Below, piece after piece: positions 9,844-18,735 of a stretch of 21,670 bases of DNA. Source of the DNA: Physocladia obscura (taxonomy: Eukaryota; Chytridiomycota; Chytridiomycetes; Chytridiales; Chytriomycetaceae); assembly GCA_027596945.1 (NCBI GenBank), contig JADGJH010000262.1, forward strand, positions 1-21,670, in the 5' to 3' direction. The notes below the pieces were generated by a model. It worked only from the letters and a program-made list of their open reading frames with translations, was not told where the DNA came from and did not search any database. The position numbers and the translations under genes were made by a program. Numbering within the stretch: the first letter of the stretch is position 1; every line of letters starts with the position of its first letter.

Positions 9844-10252
9844 ATGACCAAATTCAATCGTCGTTTCACACGTATTGCCCCTATTGCCTTAGGAGCCATT
9901 GGTAACGAAATACAGTGAATCACACAAGCGTGCATTAAGTAGACCGTAGATTAAGAGTATTAACAGTTTGAATAACTCAGTTGCTTCGCGCGCTCATACA
10001 ATACTCGTCAGCCTCAGCGCGTCCACACAGTCCGCACCCGGAAGTCCAACATACGCCCACTATCCACTGATTTTGCAACAGGCCCAGCTGCAGCAAGCCT
10101 TACTGGCTGAAGCCGAAGCCGTCGTTCACGCGTTCGAACTTCCCGCGTTCCCTTATAGTTCGGCCGGTGCCTCAGACGATAACAGGAACCCTACGAATGC
10201 AGACTTAAGTTTGTACGACTTTCTCGAATCTTCTATTGTCTGTGGTATCTAG
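9844..10252 (+). CDS. Small predicted single-pass membrane protein, unknown
   Basis: A two-exon model, 9844-9901 and 9981-10252, splices in frame through a gtaacg donor and a taactcag acceptor to give 109 residues. The N-terminus has basic residues followed by a short hydrophobic stretch (RRFTRIAPIALGAIV), which could be a membrane anchor or mitochondrial presequence. The middle is Ala/Gln/Leu-rich and probably helical (QQAQLQQALLAEAEAVV). The C-terminus is acidic and ends near SLYDFLESS. Exon 2 is clearly more GC-rich than its flanks, which supports coding. I do not recognise the family. A donor-like gtatct near the end leaves open a further downstream exon. Confidence 0.4.
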
Positions 10253-11726
10253 CCTTGTGGCCACTGTATTTTGTGGTTGTTTGTATACTGGTGGCTCGTG
10301 TCTGAAAAAAATCTCATTTTTGTTTAATTTTTTTATTGCGATGATTAAAAACCTCATAAATATTGAAGTTGCATTTTTTCCTGTTTTTCTTCTTTCTTCA
10401 AGGTACAAAAGGATGTTTTAATATACTCCTAAATAAAAATACGCATTGTATTTTCGCAAGTTAGTTGAACTGTTGAATAGAATGTACCACATCTTAAAGT
10501 TGATTTTAGTCAATAGTTTAATAAATTCCAATATTGTTTTTCTTGATTTTTTTTTCTTCCATTTTTCATTGAAATAGAGCATAAAGGTTATCTTCTAATA
10601 TATCTGGCAAACGTGTCATCTTACATATTTTGACATTTTTGAATTTTGCTTGAAATGCCTTGATTGACAATGCAATAAGCATTTCTTATTAAGAGGGTAG
10701 ATACTATCAGCAGGTTATTTTTGAGCACTGTTTTGACGATCACTTTTGTTTGATCGAATTCTAATAAATGAGCACAGTTAAGCGAATAGAGAAAGAAAAA
10801 TAGTGGATGAAAGGAAATCCTAATAATTATCGTTGCTCTTTAGATTGAGATTTGAAAACCGTGCAAAAAAGCGCAAAACCCAAACACAACCTGAAAAAAC
10901 ACAAAATTGTTCCCGAATTTGAAACCTTCGCAAAGGCAAAAGACAATGCCTAATTCAATTCGAAGACTTGAAGAGAATACAAAAAAATTGGAAAATTATC
11001 AAACGAAAAAAAAAAAGGCACAAGCAAGTCGTGACAATCAATATGGTACAAGTGCATGTATCCTGCTAACATGAAAACAGTTAACTTTAATAAAACATTT
11101 CATGAGAATTGATGATGGCAGATGTGGTCTATTACTAAAATAATTATTATTTCAATGATAGTTGCCTGTCAAGAACAGAAATAATTTTTTTCTTACTTCT
11201 TCAAAAACAGAAATAGGCTCGCTAAGAACATATGCTGCTTGATCAAGGGGATAGACTCCAAAACACACAAACTAGAAAGCTGATCTAACAGGAAAAAAAT
11301 TGCACACACTGAAGAAGCCCTCACTCTCTGATAAAAGCATCCAGCAAGCTTTTAGCAATTGTAAAACCCTCACTCTTTATGACAATATTGAGCAGCTGCT
11401 TCTTGACTGAAAATATTCCAGACAATATAAATATTATCCCTTGCACAGCTGTTCGATGCAGAATAATTAGCACCAATATGAATACGAAGAGACAAAATTT
11501 TTTACAAATACATTGAAGCAGTAACCTTGAAAACTGTGTAGAAATTTTCTGCTCTTGATGTGGCTTTGAGAATGGCTAATTGGCTATACAAGATAACTTA
11601 GAATTTTGGAGATTATAATAGGAGTTTTCAGAAATCGATAAACGTTTTTTTATTTCATGTCCACACAAAGAAAAAAAAAAAAAAGAAGAGTCCTGGAGCG
11701 CTGGAACGTTGCGTTTGGCAATTACA
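10253..11726. other. Long intergenic AT-rich region
   Basis: No open frame with coding character, tRNA or rRNA was recognised in about 1.5 kb. The right end (11576-11726) is the 3' flank of the minus-strand cystatin gene; a TTTATT (AATAAA on the minus strand) occurs near 11649. The words ccctcactct are repeated at about 11318 and 11367, which may be chance. Confidence 0.45.
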
Positions 11727-12346
11727 TCAAGCGTTGAAGTAAACAAGAGGCTCATCAACAGCCCAGATGCAGGTAACTTCATTATGCTTGATGGTTTCAT
11801 GAAGGGAGTAAAAGTCATAAATCTCAGCCGACTTTTGTCTGTGGATGCGGATGTGGATCGTCTGAAAGCAGAAAAAGACGCATGTTGGAAAATTTTTTCA
11901 AAATACAATGTTGGTAATCGAAGAAGTTCATTGTACCTTGTCTTCACCAATCTGCACTTTAGCAAAGTAGTTAACGCCGTAGGCAACCTGCTCTTCGGCG
12001 TGTTTCAAGACCTTCCACGAATTGATGTGATCGTGGAGATGAGCCTGTGTAATATTTGCAAAAATAAAATTAGTAGGGAGGCGGCGGAGTGGGCTGCTGA
12101 TCCAGAATGGAATCAAGGCATTTTGCATACATCTGTAAAGTGGTGGATGGTCGATTCCTTGTGTTTTTCGTGCAGCGCGTGGATGGCATCGTGTTTGATT
12201 TGGTGGGTTGAAAGGATATCACTGATTTCTGGATCGGCGTCGAGAACAGGGCCTATTTTTTCGTCTTAGTTAGAAAGGTGATACGGATTCGCATCGCAAT
12301 AATTTGCGTTCGCTTTACCCATGGCATTGTTGGAAACAGAGGACAT
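11727..12346 (-). CDS. Type-1 cystatin (stefin A/B-like) cysteine protease inhibitor
   Basis: Minus-strand model: 12346-12319, 12252-12131, 12044-11937, 11861-11727, in frame, 130 residues. Cystatins block papain-like cysteine proteases by inserting an N-terminal Gly segment and two hairpin loops into the active-site cleft. Seen here: a Gly near the N-terminus (MGPVLDADPEI) and the first hairpin EEQVAYGVNYFAKVQIGEDK. The latter is very close to the stefin pattern Q-x-V-x-G-x-NYF-(I/A)-KV-x-(V/I)-G-(D/E), with Ala in place of the usual central Val of QVVAG. TIHIRIHRQ follows. There is no signal peptide, so an intracellular role is expected. The segment between the N-terminal Gly and the hairpin is about 20-25 residues longer than in animal stefins. 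The acceptor of intron 1 has an alternative 12 nt upstream. It is divergently placed 41 bp from the MIC12-like gene. Confidence 0.8.
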
Positions 12347-12387
12347 TGTTGCTTGTTTTTTAGTTGATTTTTTTGTGCTGACCAAAA
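12347..12387. promoter_or_regulatory. 41-bp bidirectional promoter/leader region
   Basis: This is the whole distance between the start codons of the divergent cystatin (minus) and MIC12-like (plus) genes. It is T-rich. Either both transcripts share a tiny core promoter or the leaders overlap. No TATA-like element was recognised. Confidence 0.45.
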
Positions 12388-12914
12388 ATGACATCCCGAG
12401 TGTTGCCTTTTGTAGCTGGCGTGGTTGGTGAGTCAAGTGATGGGCAGTGGTTTATAAGTAGCTTTATACGCTGTAGATCAAGTAATTACTGTTATTATGC
12501 ATACTTCAACTCTATAGTTGCGGCGACTTCGTACTCGGTGTTTTCATCGCAGATTCAGCACCAGGAACGCGTGTCTCGCCAACAGCTGAACGAAATGACG
12601 ACAAAGGTGCTCAAGGCTGCGGACCAGCCGACTTCCCTGCGCCCCAAACACGTGAGTCCCTTCTCTCCATACTACTGCATACAGTCTTTATTATATGAGT
12701 TCTGATCATTGCATTCTGTTACGCTGGTTTGACTTTCTATCTTCAGGCCGTGCGTGAGGATGGTTTATTTGGGCAGTCGCTGGCCGGCACGTCGCTGTTT
12801 GGTTTCGCGTTCTCGGAATCGTCGCTCACACACCACGCAAACACGGCCGCAGAGTTTTGGAACGGCGGTGTCCGTTCAACAGCAACTTTTTTGACAGGGG
12901 GCAGCAGTAAATAA
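12388..12914 (+). CDS. MIC12-like MICOS subunit (Aim5 family), tentative
   Basis: Three exons, 12388-12427, 12518-12651, 12747-12914, splice in frame into 113 residues. The N-terminus is a single hydrophobic segment with few charges (VLPFVAGVVVAATSYSVF), suiting a membrane anchor. A polar, probably helical part follows (QERVSRQQLNEMTTKVLKAADQP). Near the C-terminus is AAEFWNGGVRSTATFL, resembling the conserved WN-x-x-V ending of fungal Mic12/Aim5, small proteins of about 100-120 residues in the MICOS complex at mitochondrial crista junctions. Size, single N-terminal anchor and C-terminal motif agree, but overall similarity is low and the call is inferred from pattern memory. It is followed 92 bp later on the same strand by another inner-membrane-related gene, the ATPase inhibitor. 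Confidence 0.45.
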
Positions 12915-13006
12915 AACAGATAAACAACAGGAATATTTTGTCAGTTTTTTCCAAATTATGCAGCATAATAAGGTGACTCACGCCACGTTTGAAAAAGAAA
13001 CAAAAA

Positions 13007-13628
13007 ATGTTCCGTCTCACAACAGCAACCGCATCGGCAGTCACAGCAACCGGAGCATCACGGTTGGGCTTACGGGTTGGCGGAGGCAGCGTCGCGGCAT
13101 ACTCGTCGGACTCATTCAAGGAGAAGGAGTCAGCGCACGAGAACCAGTACGTGCACGAACACGATGCGGAGGTATTTATTCCAACAAATACTAAAAAATA
13201 ATTAACAGCAACTAACCGCGGATTCTTCACACCCTAAATACTCACTCGTCATCCAAACGCATGCATTTAAGCTCATTGCCAAGCTGCGTAAAGACCTCGC
13301 AAAGAAAACTACGGAACAGGCTGCCGCCTCAGCTGCCCTTGAAGCCGCTATCGATGCTGCACCAAAGGTTTCGCCCATTGACGTAGCTTATGGCTCCGGC
13401 GCGCGCACCGGCAATGCATTCGCAAAGAAGGAGGGCGTAAGTTCTCTTATTTAAATATGACGGCATCTAATATATACGTATAATAAAAATCACGTCTAGG
13501 CTGCTGAGGAAAAGTTCTTTCGCGACCAGGTGAATTTCCTCTCTTTGAAAAAAACCCCCCTTTCAAATCTTAATTTTTATGTTTTACAGGACAAAGAAAA
13601 ACTCGAAAAGCTTCGCAAACAAGAATGA
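13007..13628 (+). CDS. Mitochondrial ATPase inhibitor (IF1) with two tandem IF1 motifs
   Basis: Four exons, 13007-13171, 13272-13436, 13500-13529, 13590-13628, in frame, 132 residues. IF1 stops ATP hydrolysis by mitochondrial F1-ATPase when the matrix acidifies, using a helix with the pattern F-x-(K/E)-(R/K)-E-x-A-x-E-x-x-(Y/F). The first motif is at about residues 36-70: SFKEKESAHENQYVHEHDAE, then LIAKLRKDLAKK. The second is at about 98-132: NAFAKKEGAAEEKFFRDQ, then DKEKLEKLRKQE at the very end. An Ala-rich helix and a short linker join them. The N-terminus is a typical mitochondrial presequence (MFRLTTATASAVTATGASR, with Ser/Thr/Arg and no acidic residues). Usual IF1 proteins have one motif and a dimerising coiled coil; here the second copy ends almost at the stop, leaving no separate coiled coil. 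Confidence 0.85.
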
Positions 13629-13707
13629 ATGGAATAATCGGAATATTTTTTTTTTTTTTGATGCGAATGAAACATCTGTGTTTTGTCCTAAAAAAAAAAA
13701 TCATAAT

Positions 13708-13729
13708 AATAAATAATAAATTCAATAAA
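13708..13729 (+). terminator. Cluster of three AATAAA polyadenylation-type signals
   Basis: AATAAA occurs at 13708-13713, 13715-13720 and 13724-13729, about 80-100 nt after the ATPase inhibitor stop codon. This suits the 3' end of that transcript. The surrounding DNA is very AT-rich, so chance contributes. Confidence 0.4.
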
Positions 13730-13936
13730 TAATTTTTCCTACTTCAAATATCGTTGTCAGAATATATTTATATCAAACAGTGAAAAATGGGAATGGCGTG
13801 TGAATTCATGACTCATGGGTCGGTGAGGGAGAAAATTGACTCACAATTGCACACGCAAATCCACAAGAACACAAAAATCACACACAGCGGGAGAAAAAAC
13901 AAAGCAAAAAGTCAACCCGAAAGAAAAACTCAAAGA

Positions 13937-15755
13937 ATGCAAGGCGATTTTACTCAACTTGCTACGTCTCTTCAGCTCTCTGATACACTCAACAATTACT
14001 TGAACAAGCCCCACAACAAGGAAATCGGCAGCTCATTCTCGACAATGTCGATTGCGTCAAAAGAATCGCTGACTGAAGATCTGACTTCTCTTTCACAAGG
14101 TGTGTTTGTGTTTATGTTTGTTTGTATGCGTGTTTTAAACTTTTATACTCAAAAAAGAAATTGCGGCTTTCAAGCGTCATGGCGATCCGCCGTTCCTTGA
14201 CATCCAAAGCTTTGCGGAGCGGATTTGGCGAGCAAATTTGGCATACGAAACGGCAATAGCGAAACTAAACCAGGAAAAGCGGACGGTTAGTCTACTATTA
14301 TATAAGAAAATACACTATGATACTCAACCAAAGGCGACAGTTGACGAAGCAGATTGATGTGATCTGGGGCACGTTCGACACGCTCATCAAGCCGCTGTGG
14401 CGCGTGGACGACGCCCTCGTGCCCCTCTACGACGCGCTCGCCGACCTCCGCATCCGCCTCGAGGAGATCCACATGGCCAAGCTCGACGCCATCGCCGCCT
14501 CCTCGTCGACACTACTTGCTGCCGCCGACTTCGACCTCGGCGCCACGCAGCTGCTGGACGCCCAGTCCCGCCTGCATCTTTTAGAGACAGAGTATGTTGT
14601 TGACGGCAAGTTTGTGCCCGCCGGATGGGTGAGCGGGGACCCCGTTCCGTCTGGCCAGGCTGTGGTTGCCAATCTGCTAGCAAAATGTTACCGTCTTGTG
14701 CGTATGATTAACGAGGCCGATCCAGTTGGTAAATATTTCCCAAATAAAGGAGAAAAAAGAGATTGTTGACTAACCACTACTTAACAGTCGACAAACAATT
14801 ACTCCCGATCCAATTCAAACTGGAAAACTGCCTCTCGTCGCTGCGTGCCTTCAAAAACGCGCTCTCTCTTGGAACCCAAGTCGACCCGCTGCAACTCACG
14901 TCTCTCCAGCTACACGTCGACGCAACTGCCAGCCTTCTGCACGACGGCAAGTTTCTTGCGGCCGACGGCGTCTCGGTCCCGAAAGGTCAGGCTGTTGTGC
15001 GTGGTATGCTCGAAGAGGCTTACGATTTGATCCACGATTCACTTGTCGCGCTTGAGGTCCGTGATGCGGAGAGAAAAAAAAGCGGCAATCGTGGTGAAAA
15101 CGATGAAGTTGTTGAGATGGCGGGACGAGTTGCTGTTGCATTGGATACTTTAAATGCATCGTCGAGAAGCCGAAACGCGCCTGCAAACTACGACGGTGGC
15201 AACGACGATGATACGGAAGACGAGGAACAAAAGCTTGCTAGTGACTCAGGCAGAGGACTTCTCAACTCTCCAACAGCCATCCACACCATCGGCGAGACTC
15301 TGAGCGACGGATACAAGGTCATAAAAAATCAAACAGCAACAGCTATCACCGGCGCAACATTATCTTTAGCATCGTTAGTTCGCGCCGGTCTCTCGAGCGT
15401 CGGAAAGGCTTTTGAATCCATCGAACAAATCGATCCGACTCTTGAACCCATGCACAACCGACTCGTCAAGTTGCGCATCGCGTTACTCGCGCTGCGCACG
15501 GAAAAGGACAAGATTGCCATCGCGAGAATCCGCGACGGCGATGGGGACGTGTGGGTTTTCGAGGAGAACGAGGAGGATTTGAAGCGCAAGAGTTATTCTA
15601 TCCGCACGCATCTGGCGGTTTTGGAGGAGATTGATATGGATCGTGATGAGAATGGAAGATTTTTGAATGATGAAGGTGGCGCGCCTGTGCAAGGACAGGC
15701 GCAGTTGAAGGCGATTTTGGAGGAATGTTTTATTTTGGCGTATGAGCTTTTGTAA
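13937..15755 (+). CDS. DUF2408/UPF0662 family protein with three repeat modules
   Basis: Four exons, 13937-14099, 14158-14285, 14341-14728, 14788-15755, in frame, 548 residues. An in-frame ATG at 13787 would add 50 residues of Lys/His-rich text that looks untranslated. The family (PF10303, fungal; S. pombe C30C2.08-like) has no known biochemical function. Its hallmark is seen three times: DGKFVPAG..PSGQAVVANLL.KCY at about 185-215, DGKFLAADG..KGQAVVRGMLEEAY at about 280-312, and ENGRFLNDEGG..QGQAQLKAILEECF at about 515-543. Each follows a predicted helical pair. Between modules 2 and 3 is a basic-then-acidic linker (about 325-385, with DDDTEDEEQ). No signal peptide or membrane segment was seen. 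The 14380-14580 stretch is far richer in G+C than the rest of the window. Confidence 0.8.
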
Positions 15756-15953
15756 GGCATTTATTTTGCCCGTGATGCTCTCCCATTCTGCGAAGATGTG
15801 TACAATACAGATTTTATTTTCTCTCCTTTTTTTTTTTCCTTTTTCACTTCAAAAAATTGTTCGTTGACATGGGGGCCTTGCAAAAATTGCAATATAAAAA
15901 TTAACTGCAAAAATTTCTTGCAAATTCTTTTAACTTATCATAAGATAAAGAAA
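15756..15953. promoter_or_regulatory. Short intergenic spacer
   Basis: This AT-rich spacer with a T-run near 15820-15838 separates the DUF2408 gene from the Spherulin-4 gene on the same strand. It presumably holds the 3' end of one and the promoter of the other. No specific site was recognised. Confidence 0.3.
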
Positions 15954-17846
15954 ATGCAGTTTCGTTCTGTGACAGCAGCAGCAGCAACAACAGTAGTATT
16001 GACAGCCGTGAAAGCATTTGCAACAAATCTCGGCGTCATCAGTTACTGGTACAACATTACCCAATATAATGAAATTCCAAATGGTGCCCTGGCAATTTTG
16101 AATCCCGACAACGGCGTGCTGACCACAGATGCTTTGACAGTATCAACTGCTGTTTCACGCTATCAACCTGTTGCTTCCGGATTGGCTGCTCGGGATGTCT
16201 CGACGCTGGGATATGTTCCAACCGCGTTTTTCAATCATGTTTGTCCTAATGGAAGTAATTCTACTTGCCAGACATTTGATCGGTGAATACTTGTTTTATA
16301 TTTGATTCAAGTCAATTGTAAATTTTTTTGTTCACATTAAAAAACTATTAAAAAAAAAAACAGAATTAAGCTTCAAATATCCACATGGTTCTCAGAATTT
16401 CCACAACTATCGGGAATCTATTTCGATGAAGCTTCGCCATCTCCATACAGCTGCACCGCATATGTCCAAGAATACGCGACCCTCCGCAGCCTCGTCCAGA
16501 ACATCAACTCCACTGCTAAAATCGCCTTCAACCCCGGTTCTCCCGATTCATGCGCCGTCAATAATAACGCCACTTTGCCTGGAGAAATCGTCAATCTTTT
16601 TGAAGGCAGTGAATCAAGCTACGTGTCCAATGTGACTCAAATTGATATTGATGCGTCACTTGCGGATGCACATCTGGCCGGTGTTCTTGTCTGGCATTCT
16701 GTGTATGATGTTTCGTCGTTGGCGAGTGTCGATTCGCATGCGGCTAAATATGGGCCAGACTTTTTCTTTGCGACGGATCTTGGAGTGTCACCGGGTGTTG
16801 ATACTTATGGTTCTATTCCGTCTTTTTGGGCTCAGGAAGTTAAGTTTTTTGATACAGCAACAACGACAACAACAACGACAACCGCGACAGTTACTACTAG
16901 TTTTGTAACTGTAACTTCTTCTTTTTCTGACTCTTCGACTGCTACTGAGACGACAGCTACATTTACAACAAGTACGGGTATTTCCTCTACAGCAACTTCA
17001 ACTACAACGTCTACAGCTGAGACTCATGGCACGAGCACATCAACTACAACCCCTTTGACTACAATTACTTCGACTGGAACAATATCTGCATCCACTTCTG
17101 CCTCTGAGACTCAGTCCACCATTACTTCTGCAACAACTTTGTTGATGACTTCTACTTCAACTGGGACAATTTTAACTCGGACTTCCACAACAATTACTCA
17201 GTCGACAAGTGTAACCACAACGTCTGAAACAATAAGGACGAGCGTCACCACAGCTACTTCTACCACTGCTATTACGACAACCGCTACTACAACTACTACT
17301 GCTCTTACTGCCACTACTATCTTAGCTACGCTGACTACAAGTACGTCCACTGGAGTGTTTTTAACCTCAAAGACTTCGTCAACTTCGACTTCTTCGACTT
17401 CTTCGACTTTTTCGACGTTGACGGCGACAACGCTGACAACTCCAACGTCAACTACTGCAACTGTGACATCAACTGCAATTACGACTGCAACTGCCACCAC
17501 TATCACCACTGCTACCACGAAAACAAAAACACGAAGTACAAGAACAACAATAACACGGAGGCGAGAAAGAAACGTTTGGACGACCGACACCGGCGCTTGG
17601 ACAGGAAATGATTTGAATACTGCTGCGGATCCATGGACAGTAGCCAAAGAAAATAAAGGATGGGGCAGCGATGAAGAAGTTATTGTTGTTGATGAAGAGG
17701 TGTTAATTGAAGTACCGGTTGAGAAGAATGGGGGATTTGGAATTGATGCAGATTGGGAGGCTGTGGCTGTGGCTGAGAAGATTTATAAGCTTGTCGAGTA
17801 TAGCTCTGTTCGGAAGGGGCGACATGGAGCTGTGAAAACTCGATGA
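15954..17846 (+). CDS. Secreted Spherulin-4 (GH135-like) domain protein with mucin-like Thr/Ser tail
   Basis: Two exons, 15954-16282 and 16364-17846, in frame, 603 residues. A signal peptide is evident at residues 1-23 (basic start, Ala/Val/Thr core). The Spherulin-4 domain (about 25-265) has GALAILNPDNG, TLGYVPTAFF, GIYFDEA, KIAFNPGS and VNLFEGSESSY. By order and spacing D131, N166 and E190 match the Asp/Asn/Glu catalytic set reported for the fungal GH135 enzyme Sph3, which cuts galactosaminogalactan; substrate here is inferred only. Residues about 275-495 are almost all Thr, Ser and Ala, likely O-glycosylated and probably a wall-spanning or stalk region. After a basic patch (about 497-512) a Trp- and acid-containing tail of 91 residues ends without a GPI-type hydrophobic end. 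The Thr tract is built from varied ACN codons, so it is selected rather than a simple microsatellite. Confidence 0.85.
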
Positions 17847-18039
17847 CGAAAACTGCGTAACCAGATTTTCTATTGGGGCACTTTTTATATTTATTTTTTG
17901 CATTGGAAAATTGATAATAAATTCGAGTATTGTTGTTATTTTTGGCCATTTGGTGGTTTTGCTCATGTTCAGAAATCGTGTATATATGGACTCATTTTCA
18001 TACCTTAAAATACCGTCCAGTACATACCGCGCATACTTA

Positions 18040-18422
18040 TACGTCGGAACTAAGTGAGAGCACTGTTTGACAATGTTTGCGGTTAATGTCGCGCGATCCT
18101 GTCCTGCTGATACGTCGCTGCAGTGGTTGCAGAGAATGACAGTACGGCACAAAGTCTATGTGTCTGCACGATTGTTGTTTGTCCGCGACGGAGGTGACTG
18201 GAAGGGCAAAAACTCGTCGGTGACTGCAGATACGAGATCTTCGACGGCGTAGAAATACACGATGTGATGGACGACGCAATGGAGATTGTCGCTTGGAGGG
18301 TTGAATTGAGATACGACGCGTTCGAGTTGGGTTCGAATATGGAGATCTTTCTCGGGCAGGGCTGCGGCCGCGATGCCGTCAATTGAGTTGACATTGCGCA
18401 GCAGAGAGGCAGGCGGCGAGAT
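18040..18422 (-). pseudogene. Coding-like frame interrupted by one TAG, unknown
   Basis: One minus-strand frame stays open from 18422 to about 17703 except for a single TAG at 18158-18156. Before the stop it reads protein-like text with C/G-rich third positions (ALPEKDLHIRTQLERVV, LHCVVHHIVYFYAVEDLV). After it, in the same frame, comes TLCRTVILCNHCSDVSAGQD, then ANIVKQCSHLV. It has no start codon or clear upstream acceptor. An adjoining open piece at 18526-18440 may be a preceding exon. I do not recognise the family. A shorter plus-strand frame (18067-18252) overlaps and cannot be ruled out as the real gene. Confidence 0.3.
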
Positions 18423-18429
18423 TCAAGCC

Positions 18430-18735
18430 GCTGACTTACTTGATTTAAGTCGACAAAGCCGAATTCAAGTTGACTGGGCTGTTTGACACTTGCAATACCA
18501 TCCCAAATAAAACACCTCGTATTCACGCAAACTCACAATTGATGCCACTTTTCATTCTGGAAGTTAAAAAAGAATTTAAAATACTTGCAATAATAATAAT
18601 CTATTTTTTTAGCCAATTAAATATTGTGTATAGATTTTGTCTTTTGTCAAAAATGTAATAATAACATGCAACATTATTTTTGAATGAATAGAATATTAAT
18701 TGATTTATTTACACTGATTAACTTTTTTACACTGA
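18430..18735. other. Intergenic AT-rich 3' flank of the CRN gene
   Basis: The part from about 18560 to 18735 is very AT-rich with repeated ttacactgatta words (18709-18739), and probably contains the 3' end of the CRN transcript. No gene was recognised. Confidence 0.35.

Noticed and set aside
11110..11180. Possible C/D-box snoRNA (tgatgatgg)
   Set aside because: A C-box-like word is present but no properly spaced D box and terminal stem were seen.
14387..14683. Arg-rich minus-strand and plus-strand alternative frames
   Set aside because: They are GC-rich shadows of the DUF2408 exon, with implausible Arg/Pro composition.
17198..17647. Val-rich open frame on the minus strand
   Set aside because: It is the antisense shadow of the Thr/Ser-rich tail; ACN codons read backwards give Val codons.
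18321..18345. tRNA B-box-like word (ggttcgaat) on the plus strand
   Set aside because: No matching A box or cloverleaf pairing was found around it, and it falls in a coding-like region.
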